Shown here: one piece after another, positions 16,501 through 27,406 of the stretch
How positions within the stretch are numbered: position 1 is the stretch's first letter
How the letters are laid out: each line of letters opens with the position of its first letter
Assembly: GCA_009768925.2 (NCBI GenBank)
Contig: VHIT02000002.1
Coordinates: 124,001 to 188,000, forward strand
DNA length: 64,000 nt
Direction of reading: 5' to 3'
From: Cryptosporidium bovis
Taxonomy: Eukaryota > Apicomplexa > Conoidasida > Eucoccidiorida > Cryptosporidiidae
Position numbers and translations under genes: made by a program
The notes under the pieces: model-generated
The model's database searches: none
Seen by the model: the letters and a program-made list of their open reading frames with translations, nothing else
What the model was told of the DNA's origin: nothing

Positions 16501-19500
16501 CTAAAGTTTTTTTATGGTCAAGCTGCCTTGGTGAAGATACCAGAATTCCTTAATTCCATTTAGGTTACGTATATCATGAGCGACAATAAATGTAATTGAA
16601 TGAGAAAAATACTTGAAAATAATACTTGGAATAAGTGATGATGGCTTCTTATTATGAATGTTATGGAATGACTGAATACATTGACTTTGTTCTTGGTTTC
16701 CATAAATAACAGGTGGTTCATCAATAAGTAAAATATTAATTTCACTTCTTTTTAAAAAGAAGTGAGTAAACAAAAGCATTCTCTGTACCTGCATAGGGAG
16801 TGACAGTTCACCAATTGTCTTTTCTAAACAGATATTCAAAAGTTTATTCATGTCTGAGTTCATTAGTGGCGTGTTATCATCTGGAATTTGACCATCTTTT
16901 TTATATTTTAAATCAAGTAATTTTTCAATTAAAAAAGTTGCCACACCACAAATGTTCAAGGATGATATAATATTATCGTTTGAATACCTATTTAAAGGAT
17001 CAATTGAACGCTTTATTGTAGTTTTATCATTAAAATAAACCTCGATAGGTAACATGGCAATGTATTTAACTTTGTTTGATTCTCTCAGGAACATTGACAA
17101 TACCTGATCATCAATGTTATTTTTACACTGTTTGCAATTCAAGATGTGATGATTTTTAACAGTGTCACTATATTCGCTATTTGAAAACCTGTGTTCAACA
17201 TTTCCAAGGTGATCAAGTGATTTTGCTATTAAATGAAGCAAAGAAGTTTTGCCAGACCCAGATCTACCAACTATTCCAATTATATCACCCTTATTGGCAA
17301 CAGCCGAAATGTTTCTGAGGCAGCACATTCTTTTTATCACTGTTCCACTTACTTCAGAACGATCTAGTTGAGAGTTTGAATTCTCAGAAGTTATAGCATA
17401 ATGAAATCCGTAAACTGAATCCAACACTATGTTGTTTTTAAGATAGCAATAATGTGTTTCACATGTTATTGTTGGGACTGACAAGACACTGGTTGGGATA
17501 CATCTATTATTGACGTTTCTATGGTTATTGGTGTGGTCAATGTTGATATTATTGTTTGATTCTTTTACAAAATAATCACTTTTAATGAGTTGAATATATT
17601 TTCTAAGTCTCTCAACAGAAACTAACTCTCTTTCAAGACGCATCCAATATCTAACGACTTCATCAATTCTGGGAAGCGAACTGTATGTTGTTGCAGTTAT
17701 TAGTGCAATCAATATTTTCGAATTTCTGCCCGAAAAATATGAGGAAATCATATTTAAAAATGTTGCTGGTATAAGAATCCCAACTTGAAGACGCAGTTTT
17801 AACCAAGTTTCTAATGAAGATTGAATAAGTATTGGTCTCATTACCTCTTGCAACTGCTCATATCCATTTTGTATATAAAAGTCATCCAATTTTTGTGGTT
17901 GAAGAGACTCCTTTCCGTCGCAAATATTCCTTACAATATTAACAAGAGGCGAAACTTCAGAAATATAAGCATTATGTAATAGACGACATGATGTAATAAA
18001 ATACCTCAATACAAGCCTATAAAGCATGTAAATAAAGAATAAAAATAATGCCAAATACAAAAAAGGATACTCTGAAGCCAATAAAGAGAGATAAACAGCA
18101 CCCATTAATCTGTTTACAGCAGTTGTGAATTGTCCAACTCTTTTGGTAGTGCAATAGTCAACAGTTAGCTGGTCTAGACTTAGTCTATTTAACACAAAAG
18201 ATACTGGTAGAGATCTTATACACGATGATAACTTTGAACTAATATATCCAAGCAAAAATGTATTGTGCAAGTTGTTTGCAGCTCTTAGTCCAATACTTAC
18301 TTCTAAATAACCATTAGTAATGACTATTGCTATTGCAAAGAGTACACACACAAAGTATGTAAAGTACCAAAAATCAGTTCCAAACAAAAGCATACTTGAG
18401 TTATAAGTGTTACTTACAGCTGAATCTGAAGCCAATTTACTCAGCAAAAACTTTTCACCGAAAACCAAAAGTAGTTGTGGCAATACTAAGAATGCTAAGT
18501 ATATTATTATTCCTTTGGAAGACTCCTTCACTTTGGAGAATCCACTCCAGTTGTTTGGGTATCTATACTTGTTTGCAGCCTTCAGTATGTAGTAAAAACA
18601 GGTTGAGTAGTTGTCTTCAATGCAAATATTTCTGTTCTTTGGAAGTAGTTCAACATTCTCACCCAATTTTTCTTCAATCGATATAGCCAAGTCTTGATTT
18701 TCCTCTTTAATATTTGAAATACAACATCCACATTTGCCCATGTTATTGCCACTTGAATTCATGTTGGAACCAAAGTTGGTGGGTCTTGTTTCAAAACAAT
18801 GTTTGTTTTTCTTCATATATTTGATTCTGTTATATCTTGTTGCGCAATTACCATTTTCGTTACTGCTCGTGCTGTTAAAACCTTCACCACAGCTGTTATT
18901 GCATATATATATATCATCGTTCTTATAGTGATTGCCATCTGTACCTACACTAAATGCTTCTTCATCTGTTGACATTTCCCATAAATCACGAGAAAGATCA
19001 CTTTCAAAACAGTAATCATTTATAATTGAATTAACACTTGCGGATGTATTGCTTCCTCTAGAATGTTTGTGGCTTTGAATGTTATTGTTATGATTGTTTG
19101 TTAAATCTTTCATTGATTTCGAGTCATCACCAGAGTTGCTTCCATGTGGAATTATATAAATTGAGGATTCCTGTACGTTTTTTGGCAAAAATGTAAGCAT
19201 GTGTGTGTTCATAATTACTATGGAGAATGTATTCATGAGTACTCCATCTACATTATTAAATAGCTTTGAGAATATGTTGTAACAGATAGGTGGGTCAAGA
19301 TTTGAGAATATTGAATCTAAAAGCACTATTGGTGGTGGTTCATTGTCACAGTTAGACTGGTTGTTTGGTCCAATCCCATATATGGCCCTTGAGAGTGCCA
19401 AACGTATTTTTTGTCCTCTACTGAACTGCATTTGAGAGAATATAGTTGACTTGGCGGACTCGTGATCATTTATACCCCAAGACGAAAAATCTTTTCCAAG

Positions 19501-21297
19501 ATCACAAACGTCTATAACTCTGTTCCAATGGTTCAAATCAAAATCTCTTCCGTTCAAAATTATATCAAACAAACTCATTCCGTCAGTTATCCACGCTTCA
19601 GCAGGAACGTAGCAAACTGGATTAAAAATATCACTAAATACATTTATTTTTCTATTGTAATTTTCATCCAAATCTACTGGGGAAAACAAAAAAGAAGATT
19701 TTTCATTTTTGTTTCTTAAATTGTTAAATAAACTAATTGTTACCCCATTCTCACCGTTTACTCCAAATATCACTGTTCTAAGTAAATCTGTCAGGTGTTG
19801 ACTGTAAGATATGTCATTAGAAGACATTATCACTGGAGTTCCATAACTCAAAGTTATATTTCTTGGTAATATACGCTTTCCATAAGCCTCGTTTACATCT
19901 ATGGATATTAAATCATCTTTGTGAATAACAACGCTGTTTTTTGTTATGTTTTCTCTATGGAGGTACGAATAGTGGTTGAGATTATGTTCATTATAGTTAG
20001 AAGAGAATCTCTTTCTCTTGGTTTTGGTTATGTGAACTAATTTAGCGAGCCTGCTCAAAGCATTTGTCCCCTCAGAAACGTAATATATAAGATAGCAAAC
20101 CTCCTGTAGTGGAGAGTAAAAGGAAGGGACGAGCCAAGCGGAGTTCACAATCATTTCAATACTATTTAAAACATCAAAATGGTTATACCAAACGTAAACG
20201 GTTATTATTCCGTAACATACAAAACCCATTGATCTTGATATTATTTCCTCAAGAGTAAAAAAGTATTTTCTAAAAGAACCATAATACATTTCGTCTCGTC
20301 TTGTTCCAGTTAGAAGGTCATGATAAGAGGAAATTATATGATCTTGTGTAAGTATGAGAGATCTTGAGTTTTCAATGATATTTGTACTTTCCGCTATCCT
20401 TTTCTCTCTTTGGGCAATAAACGGTCTTTTAAACAATGTACTAACGAACAAAGAGGTAACTGCAAGTGTAAACAATACAGATAATATTATTAAAAGAAAC
20501 TTTAATGCCTTTTCGTCAAAAGTAATTGCTGCAACTGCGAAACTAGTGAACAGTTTTAATGGGAATATGAAAATCCTTACTGAGTAGGAAATTGCACTCT
20601 CTGAAAAATCAGAGTCAACAGAAATCACATTCTGGTATCTAGAAATATTTGATTTTGGAATGTTAGATGCATCTACATCATTTTTACTATCATTCCCATT
20701 ATTCCCCTCAGTTTCAATCCTCAAGTCTGACTCAGAAAGTCTCAAAAGCGAAACGCCATTTATTGCTCCCATTACTCGTGCTCTAACTCTTTGTATATAA
20801 TATTTAATGTGTGTCTCGGAAATGAGCAATATTGCTTCTAGAATAAACATTAATAATCCAGGAAGTATTGCTTTGAGTGATTTTTTATCTGAACTCTCAC
20901 CTATCAACAACTTAAAATAAAGTATTCCTCTATACTTTACAAAAGCTTCAAAAGACAACATGAAAAGAGCTAACAATACGAAACTAGTGTACTCTACCCT
21001 AAATGTTTTAAGTATTGATCTGTACATATCCACTGCAGAAAATTCTTTATCGCCTATTTCCTTCTCCTTTTCATGTATCACATTCGATAACCTTATTGAA
21101 TCGTCCTTTATAGAATACTCCTTGTAACCAAACGGAATATCTCTTGACTTGAAAGTCTTCAAGTTATTAATGCCTTTGTATCCATGTCTATTTTTAGAAT
21201 CACAGTCTGGAGATACCTTTTCATGCAAATAGGTTACCGTTTTGCTTATTTTTAGCAACAAAATTCTGTCTAACGTCCTGTGAATAGAAGAAAGCAT
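16501..21297 (-). CDS. ABCC-like full ABC transporter A (degenerate NBD1)
   Basis: 1598 residues, ATG at 21297. Layout TMD1-NBD1-TMD2-NBD2, with no extra N-terminal membrane domain. TMD1 starts near residue 105; TMD2 contains NRLSLDQLTVDYCTTKR, also seen in the two neighbouring transporters. NBD1 lacks a Walker A (the expected place reads GTPVIMSSNDIS) but keeps a signature (FSRGQKIRLALSRAIYG, about 622-640) and a Walker B-like VLLDSIFSNLDP without catalytic Glu. NBD2 has an intact Walker A (GRSGSGKT, about 1343), Walker B with Glu (LLIDEPP, about 1520) and H-loop (VAHDI), but its Q-loop reads AMLPIEVYF and its signature is LSLPMQVQRML. So only the pair NBD2 Walker A/B plus NBD1 signature could hydrolyse ATP. 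Hydrophilic Asn/Ser/His-rich insertions lie between NBD1 and TMD2. First of three tandem paralogues; substrate unknown. Confidence 0.9.
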   Translation of the reverse strand: MLSSIHRTLDRILLLKISKTVTYLHEKVSPDCDSKNRHGYKGINNLKTFKSRDIPFGYKEYSIKDDSIRLSNVIHEKEKEIGDKEFSAVDMYRSILKTFRVEYTSFVLLALFMLSFEAFVKYRGILYFKLLIGESSDKKSLKAILPGLLMFILEAILLISETHIKYYIQRVRARVMGAINGVSLLRLSESDLRIETEGNNGNDSKNDVDASNIPKSNISRYQNVISVDSDFSESAISYSVRIFIFPLKLFTSFAVAAITFDEKALKFLLIILSVLFTLAVTSLFVSTLFKRPFIAQREKRIAESTNIIENSRSLILTQDHIISSYHDLLTGTRRDEMYYGSFRKYFFTLEEIISRSMGFVCYGIITVYVWYNHFDVLNSIEMIVNSAWLVPSFYSPLQEVCYLIYYVSEGTNALSRLAKLVHITKTKRKRFSSNYNEHNLNHYSYLHRENITKNSVVIHKDDLISIDVNEAYGKRILPRNITLSYGTPVIMSSNDISYSQHLTDLLRTVIFGVNGENGVTISLFNNLRNKNEKSSFLFSPVDLDENYNRKINVFSDIFNPVCYVPAEAWITDGMSLFDIILNGRDFDLNHWNRVIDVCDLGKDFSSWGINDHESAKSTIFSQMQFSRGQKIRLALSRAIYGIGPNNQSNCDNEPPPIVLLDSIFSNLDPPICYNIFSKLFNNVDGVLMNTFSIVIMNTHMLTFLPKNVQESSIYIIPHGSNSGDDSKSMKDLTNNHNNNIQSHKHSRGSNTSASVNSIINDYCFESDLSRDLWEMSTDEEAFSVGTDGNHYKNDDIYICNNSCGEGFNSTSSNENGNCATRYNRIKYMKKNKHCFETRPTNFGSNMNSSGNNMGKCGCCISNIKEENQDLAISIEEKLGENVELLPKNRNICIEDNYSTCFYYILKAANKYRYPNNWSGFSKVKESSKGIIIYLAFLVLPQLLLVFGEKFLLSKLASDSAVSNTYNSSMLLFGTDFWYFTYFVCVLFAIAIVITNGYLEVSIGLRAANNLHNTFLLGYISSKLSSCIRSLPVSFVLNRLSLDQLTVDYCTTKRVGQFTTAVNRLMGAVYLSLLASEYPFLYLALFLFFIYMLYRLVLRYFITSCRLLHNAYISEVSPLVNIVRNICDGKESLQPQKLDDFYIQNGYEQLQEVMRPILIQSSLETWLKLRLQVGILIPATFLNMISSYFSGRNSKILIALITATTYSSLPRIDEVVRYWMRLERELVSVERLRKYIQLIKSDYFVKESNNNINIDHTNNHRNVNNRCIPTSVLSVPTITCETHYCYLKNNIVLDSVYGFHYAITSENSNSQLDRSEVSGTVIKRMCCLRNISAVANKGDIIGIVGRSGSGKTSLLHLIAKSLDHLGNVEHRFSNSEYSDTVKNHHILNCKQCKNNIDDQVLSMFLRESNKVKYIAMLPIEVYFNDKTTIKRSIDPLNRYSNDNIISSLNICGVATFLIEKLLDLKYKKDGQIPDDNTPLMNSDMNKLLNICLEKTIGELSLPMQVQRMLLFTHFFLKRSEINILLIDEPPVIYGNQEQSQCIQSFHNIHNKKPSSLIPSIIFKYFSHSITFIVAHDIRNLNGIKEFWYLHQGSLTIKKL

Positions 21298-21788
21298 CGT
21301 TGTTTATTTCCCCTAATATACTCTATTTTCACAACCAATTTGAACGTGTTTATCTTAACACAAAAAATGCTATAAAGAGTGTCTGACTTTTCGAATCTTT
21401 TGCTCTCTAAAAAATCATTCACTAAGCCTCTTCCAAACTTAAATTTACTACTATCCTCCACCACCAAATTCTGTCCACTCTCCAAATATGCTTCCAACTA
21501 TCCGTTTCAGGCATTTAATACAACTCAAAAAGAAGTTGCAATGTTCGATACCCAAGAAAAAAATACGATCTAAATTATTGCATTCCCGCTACTCCTAAGT
21601 ATCTGTCCGCCCGCAGCTCATTCACTAAAATTGCAAGACGAGACAAAATCGGGCGCCATCAGACAAATTCTGAGTTTGCACGAATCCGGCGGTTAAGCAC
21701 CACATAGCAGAAAAATGAATAGGAAACTAGTGAAAGAATGAAATAAAAAGATTAAATACCGAAACTTATGATGCAACTACTAGAGTGT
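21298..21788. other. Promoter region of ABC transporter A
   Basis: 491 bases between two minus-strand ABC genes. Contains ATCGGGCGCC at 21648-21657 and a nearby CCGGCGG (about 21688). A frame open into the start of transporter A has no ATG and is not supported as a gene. Confidence 0.6.
21648..21657. promoter_or_regulatory. E2F-like box ATCGGGCGCC
   Basis: GC-rich box about 350 bases upstream of the transporter A ATG, in an AT-rich spacer. Confidence 0.35.
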
Positions 21789-24700
21789 TTAACTGCTGTG
21801 TTTACTTTTAACTAAAGATAAGAGCTCTGAATTTGTGATATTTTTGTTGAAATTTGAATCCTTTACCACTTTCCCACAACTGACAACAATGACACGATTT
21901 ATACACTGTAGACTTCTAGCATCGTGTGACACAATGAATGTTGTGCAGTGTTTGAAATGCTCAGTGATAATAGATGAAAGAATGCAAGCAGACCCACTCC
22001 CTAAGTAGTCGTCTCTGACAACAGGAGGTTCGTCTAGAAGCAATATTTTTATTTTGTCCCTTTTTAAATAAAAACTAGCAAACAACAGCATTCTTAGTTG
22101 TATTATTCCAAATTTTACGTCTTCAAATTTAGATTCAAGGAATTTATGTACGGGATCATAGTTTATGTCTTCTTCATTAAAATTCTCAATATCATTGGAG
22201 TGGCTATGAGCGAGGAGGGGTTCTTTCTGCTTATTAAGGTCGGAGTCTTTTCTACTGAGAACATAATTCTTGTTTGTCCTGTCAAGTGGTAATGGGTATT
22301 TTTCACTTATATAACGACCAAATCCGCAAATATAAAGTGCGAATTTAATGCTGCTTTGTGAATATTCTCCAAATGGATCCAATATGTCTCTGATGGTACC
22401 TTCATTTGGGCAGTAAACCTCTAAAGGCAAAAATGCAATATGACTCAAATTTTCCTGATATAAAATTATTGATTTTAGTATAGTAGAATCAAAATCGTTC
22501 ACTGGGAAGTTTATTTTTCTTAGTTTTTCGAGTAGGCAAGAATTCTTAACATGAATTTTACCTGTGTTTTCCAATCCGGAAGTGATTATATTGCCTCCTG
22601 TATAAGGAAGTATATTCGATAATACATCTAGCAGAGTGGTCTTTCCAGAACCGGTTCTTCCGACAATTCCAACTACATCTCCAGATCTGAATATGCAGGT
22701 TACTCCACTTAAACATACAGTCTTGATGATTTTTGATCCAACCAAATAAGAGTTGTCAATGTTAGTATTGTTTCCACACGAGTCCAAACGTAAATGCTCC
22801 GCTTTCACATTCTCAAGTCTAACGGATAATTTCTCGTTGTTTTTATCGTGATTATGATGATTTTTTAAGGTTGAAACGTAGTCTATCCCGGCCTCCCTTG
22901 CTTTTGAGAGGTAAAGCCTACATCTTTCCACGGAAACAAGCTCTGTTTCCAGCTTAGTCCAGTATAAAACAAGAGTAGATAAAAGTGGAATGAGCCCAGT
23001 TGTTGTAGCAATTGAGAGAGCAAGAATAGACTTTGCTGATGAATTTCCATTACTTTGGTTTGATATAAGCGGAATTAGCATATTAAACAGTGTAACCGGA
23101 ATAGTGAATAACAGCTTAATCCTCATTTTGAACCACGATTCCACAGATATTTGAGCGAATCTTGGTTTTAAAACAGAGTTGATGCTTCTCAAGCTCGCAT
23201 TGAAAAAAAAGTTTCGTGTTTCACTATTTGTAATGCACTTTTTTCCTTTTCCAATTGTTTGTATAAGTTCAAACAAAGGTGAGTATTCTGAAATATAACA
23301 TGATATAAGTGTTCTGCAACCATTTATAAAGTAGCTTATGTAAACATAATAAAGAAAAATTCCAATCATAATTGTTATTAAAACAGTTAAAAATACATTT
23401 GAAGATGCAAATATGGAAGGAATCATTGATATGATCAACGAATTTATCGCAATAATTACATATCTTATTCTTCTTGTTATACAGTAGTCCAAACTTAACT
23501 GGTCACTTGATAACCTATTTAATATGAAACTCGTTGGAAGCCACTTTAAAATAGAATTACCAGTTGCTCCTAAGTACCCAATCAATAGGGAATTATGAAA
23601 ATACCTCGCTGCTCTCAAGCCTATTCTAATTTCCAAAAACATAACAACACAGATGGAAAACATAGAAAGAACTAGTGACGCATTATACATTAATGACCAG
23701 AAAAACAGTACATTTAGACCAAAATAGTTTGGAATCCCAAATATAATGTAATACCATATTTTTTTCCTAAAATTATTTTCAAAAAATACAGACTCCAAAA
23801 GCGTTTGGTTCAACCCTATTTTGTTCTCATTCCAGTCTAACAATTCGAAACCATTTCCTTCTCTAAATAACAAAAGTAATAAAGATTCAGCGAATTTGCA
23901 TAAAATCGGTGGAATAATTAATAATACTATCATCAATAATGCCTCAAAATTAGATCTTTTTGGTTCTTTATCAATATCATTTCTGTAGTTATCCATTTGA
24001 TTCTTCTTTTTCGATCCTGCATAACATATATAAAAGTAATTAGATGGATAATAGTAACTGTACTTATTTTTAACTACATCTACCTCTGTAGTGGTTGTTT
24101 TCTTATCTGAATCTGAAATTTTGTCATATTTGCTTTTATCTATATGTTCATCGTTATCGGTTTCGTTACCACTGATACAATCACTAACATCATCACTTTG
24201 TCCTTTATTATCAGTATTTTTTTCACTATTTCCATCAATGCAGTCAATTTCAGATATGGTCCTGTTGTCCATCTTTGCAACCTTATAAAAAAAGGAATTG
24301 TGAATTGATACTTTATAAATAATGTCAAGTATTGGAGGTTCCACTACAAAAACTGAAAAGAATTCATTTAAAAGTCCTGTGTTTCTAGAAAATAGTCTTT
24401 TTATTACAGTTTCGCATACAAATGGGTCCAAAGAATTTAGTACGCAATCAACAAGAATTATTTTCGATTTCCCATTATTTTTGTATCTTTGAGAATATGC
24501 TAGTGAATATATAGCTCTTGAAAGTGATAATCTTACTCTCTGGCCAGTGCTTAATTGCCTGTCTGTAAATATTCTCGAGCAGGCATCACTATATGTTTTA
24601 ATTCCCCAAATTTCAAATTCTAATTCTAAATCACACTGGTGAATAACCTCTCGCCATAAATAGCTATTATAATCATATCCACATGTTATTATATTTGCTA

Positions 24701-26417
24701 AACTAAATCCTCCTGGAATCCAAGGTGTTTGTGTAACGTAACTAATATCCAAATATGGTGATATGTCTGGAATGCCACTCATTACCTGACCATTTGCCAT
24801 ACTTAAAGAAAAATGACCACTTTTTTCTGTAAACATGCTTGTATTATACATATAACCACATATTCCCTGTAAAAGTGCTGTTTTTCCAGTGCAAACCTGT
24901 CCTGTAATAAAACAAGGTTCGCCTGGAACAAGATCTAAATTCAAATCAATAACATCTTTTTTTAAATTACGACCACACGTAAATGATATGTTATTAAACT
25001 TTATCTTTTTTACTTTGTTAGAATTATTTACTTGAATAGGAATCTCAATATTTTTGCCCTCACTATCACTTTCAATAGTAATTTTGAGATCTCTATTAAG
25101 GCCATCATTCTCTAAAAAACTTTCAGTGGAGCTGAAAACATCATCATTGTAATTTTCATACCAGTTTGCAGAACCTTCCTTTTGTGTTGTGGATAAAAAA
25201 CTTGAAATTCTATCCATAGATATGTTTCCTTCAACTATGTAATATACGTACAGGATTATATCATTTAGAGGATGATAGAATGTTGGAATCAGCCAAACAC
25301 TTTGAATAAGCATTAGTGAGGCCTGAGTTGGAGACAATTTATTGTATAGTATATAAATTCCAATGGTCAAAGTGCAAGAAAAAATCATCCAGCGGTCGAA
25401 TACTTCACTAACCATACAGATGTACTTTCTATAGGAGTTAAAATGCAATTCTTTTGATCTTCTTCCATTTAATAATTTATTTATACTTGGAAACAACTGG
25501 TGAGTGACGGACAAATAGCGTGAATGTTTAAGGAGTTCTATTGTTTCTGTAATTCTTTCCTCTCTTGCCTTCAAAAACGGTCTCTTATAAACAGAACTAA
25601 AGTATTGTGTCATAACAGATAGTAAAAAACAAACAAATAGGGATGTCAAGCATAAAATCAAGGGTAAACCACCGAATACTGAATGAGCCACAAATGATGA
25701 TGTAACTATGTGTAATGGATATATAATTACATTTAGTGAATTTGAAATGCCATATTCGGTAAATTCTGAATCAACTAAGACTATATTTTGGTACAATGAC
25801 AACAGTTCTGCAGAGTCAACATTATTTATGAAACAAACTCCTTTATTTCCAAGTCTTTTACATTCTAAAAAACGGAGTATAGAAGAACCTGATATAGCAG
25901 TCTGAATTTTATAGTGTATCCACTTTTCATAATATTCACAATGTGTTGTAAATATTATACTTATTGTTTGAAATACCAATAGGAATATTCCAGGAATTAT
26001 ATCTCTACAACTTAAATTTACTCCCTCATTATTCATAAACGAGTTAAAAAAAGTTCTGGTTCTAAGTTTAACATAATAAGATAAAATTACATTCGTAATC
26101 AATAAAGCTATATAGCGGATGTAATAGTGTTTAAATACATAAAATATTGTCTTGAATATTTCCAAAGCGTTCCATTTGCCGTTACAACCATATTTATCCT
26201 TGTTTTTGTCAGAAAATAACTTATCTTTTTTCTCAAAGGCTTCGTAAAGTCTTTTAACATCTCTCACAGAATCCTTGTTCGTAAAAATATCCGGAATTTC
26301 TGTTGATCTTATGTTACCTTGCCTGTTTTTTACCTTTTCTACATTCTTCTTGTACAAGTAATCGGCCGTAGTTCCTGCTTTAAATAACAAAATATCGTCG
26401 AAAAGTGATCTTAACAT
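21789..26417 (-). CDS. ABCC-like full ABC transporter B
   Basis: 1542 residues from ATG at 26417. The frame extends 12 codons upstream without an ATG, and the ATG start MLRSLFDDILLFK lines up with the start of transporter A. TMD1-NBD1-TMD2-NBD2. NBD1 keeps Walker A (GQVCTGKTALL, about 505), signature (LSTGQRVRLSLSRAIY, about 625) and a Walker B-like ILVDCVLNSLDP lacking the Glu. NBD2 has Walker A GRTGSGKT (about 1252), Walker B with Glu (ILLLDEPPV, about 1456) and H-loop (IVSHDAR), but a changed Q-loop (AFLPLEVYC) and no signature (FGIIQLRMLLFASF). TMD2 holds NRLSSDQLSLDYCITRR. It is the least decayed of the three paralogues because NBD1 can still bind nucleotide by motif. Likely an efflux or conjugate transporter of the plasma or feeder membrane, by analogy with ABCC proteins; substrate unknown. 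Confidence 0.9.
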   Translation of the reverse strand: MLRSLFDDILLFKAGTTADYLYKKNVEKVKNRQGNIRSTEIPDIFTNKDSVRDVKRLYEAFEKKDKLFSDKNKDKYGCNGKWNALEIFKTIFYVFKHYYIRYIALLITNVILSYYVKLRTRTFFNSFMNNEGVNLSCRDIIPGIFLLVFQTISIIFTTHCEYYEKWIHYKIQTAISGSSILRFLECKRLGNKGVCFINNVDSAELLSLYQNIVLVDSEFTEYGISNSLNVIIYPLHIVTSSFVAHSVFGGLPLILCLTSLFVCFLLSVMTQYFSSVYKRPFLKAREERITETIELLKHSRYLSVTHQLFPSINKLLNGRRSKELHFNSYRKYICMVSEVFDRWMIFSCTLTIGIYILYNKLSPTQASLMLIQSVWLIPTFYHPLNDIILYVYYIVEGNISMDRISSFLSTTQKEGSANWYENYNDDVFSSTESFLENDGLNRDLKITIESDSEGKNIEIPIQVNNSNKVKKIKFNNISFTCGRNLKKDVIDLNLDLVPGEPCFITGQVCTGKTALLQGICGYMYNTSMFTEKSGHFSLSMANGQVMSGIPDISPYLDISYVTQTPWIPGGFSLANIITCGYDYNSYLWREVIHQCDLELEFEIWGIKTYSDACSRIFTDRQLSTGQRVRLSLSRAIYSLAYSQRYKNNGKSKIILVDCVLNSLDPFVCETVIKRLFSRNTGLLNEFFSVFVVEPPILDIIYKVSIHNSFFYKVAKMDNRTISEIDCIDGNSEKNTDNKGQSDDVSDCISGNETDNDEHIDKSKYDKISDSDKKTTTTEVDVVKNKYSYYYPSNYFYICYAGSKKKNQMDNYRNDIDKEPKRSNFEALLMIVLLIIPPILCKFAESLLLLLFREGNGFELLDWNENKIGLNQTLLESVFFENNFRKKIWYYIIFGIPNYFGLNVLFFWSLMYNASLVLSMFSICVVMFLEIRIGLRAARYFHNSLLIGYLGATGNSILKWLPTSFILNRLSSDQLSLDYCITRRIRYVIIAINSLIISMIPSIFASSNVFLTVLITIMIGIFLYYVYISYFINGCRTLISCYISEYSPLFELIQTIGKGKKCITNSETRNFFFNASLRSINSVLKPRFAQISVESWFKMRIKLLFTIPVTLFNMLIPLISNQSNGNSSAKSILALSIATTTGLIPLLSTLVLYWTKLETELVSVERCRLYLSKAREAGIDYVSTLKNHHNHDKNNEKLSVRLENVKAEHLRLDSCGNNTNIDNSYLVGSKIIKTVCLSGVTCIFRSGDVVGIVGRTGSGKTTLLDVLSNILPYTGGNIITSGLENTGKIHVKNSCLLEKLRKINFPVNDFDSTILKSIILYQENLSHIAFLPLEVYCPNEGTIRDILDPFGEYSQSSIKFALYICGFGRYISEKYPLPLDRTNKNYVLSRKDSDLNKQKEPLLAHSHSNDIENFNEEDINYDPVHKFLESKFEDVKFGIIQLRMLLFASFYLKRDKIKILLLDEPPVVRDDYLGSGSACILSSIITEHFKHCTTFIVSHDARSLQCINRVIVVSCGKVVKDSNFNKNITNSELLSLVKSKHSS

Positions 26418-27406
26418 CTCATAATTTTTCACCAATGAAAAGTAAACGTCCAAAAAATCTATTTACCATTCGCTCATATACATAGTAGTCAAACCTTAAG
26501 ACCATGTGACAATAATAGTTAAAGGAGTAAAAAAAGGTAATTCACCCCTTTATATTCTCAATTAAAATAATATGGTTTGAATTCCAATATGCATAAACAA
26601 ACTCGCGCTGCTTAGTATTATTAATATAAGTAAATACGTATTTGAAACCCAATGTAAATGCTTTTTTCTAAGATTGTCTTTGCCAATTTGATTACAATAA
26701 ACACTGCGTCAAACCCCAAGTTACCGGACAGCTGTTTTGTTTAACAAACAAATGAAAACTGTTGTATATTGTTATACCAAAACATATAATTCCAAGTCAC
26801 AAAAAATATTCTATTGTTTTCAATTAAGCACGCACCTGTAACTCCAACTTACGTGTCCAAATAAACATTTCTTTTCTTAATTAAATACCTAGACTTAATT
26901 TCACCAAAAAAGTACTCTCTTCTGTATTGATTTACCTCACTCTATATTAATTCAGAGTTTTCTTTCATAAAAGTGTACAAATTATCCTAAATTAAGGTAA
27001 AAGCAGAAACTTAATGATCACATAAGCTTTTTCTTTTATACGCCTTAGACATGACGTGATATTTCTATATAGATACCGGTACAATGAATAAATAAATTAG
27101 TACAGGTATAATAAGACACCTGCATGTTTGCATGTTCATTGTATTTAATTTAAAGTAATAAATCAGGAAATATAATTAGAGGGACGTAGTTTTAAGAGAA
27201 TAGAGGTGGGTGGAGGATCTACAAAGGACAATATATAAATCCCACTTTGAGGGTGTTCCATATGAGGGTATGTGAATGATTCTAATGAAAACAAAAAAAA
27301 TTTAAAATGTTAAAAAGCTTGAGGGAAATAAATATAAAGTGTATGGTACGGTGAAAGCCTAAAAAATATTAAAATATTTAACTTATCGGAAGTAAAAAGT
27401 GTGGTT
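26418..27406. other. Long spacer between ABC transporters B and C
   Basis: 989 bases holding the promoter of transporter B and the 3' end of transporter C. No coding frame is convincing. Two TGCATG elements (TGCATGTTTGCATG) lie at 27121-27134, close to a TACCGGTAC element near 27074. No E2F-like box is seen here. Confidence 0.5.
27121..27134. promoter_or_regulatory. Paired TGCATG elements, possible ApiAP2 sites
   Basis: TGCATG occurs twice within 14 bases. It lies 700 bases upstream of transporter B and just 3' of transporter C. Motif-based suggestion only. Confidence 0.2.

Noticed and set aside
21270-21497. 75-codon minus-strand frame overlapping the start of ABC transporter A
   Set aside because: Considered as a regulatory upstream ORF, but it has no ATG (it begins with TTG and has no internal Met).
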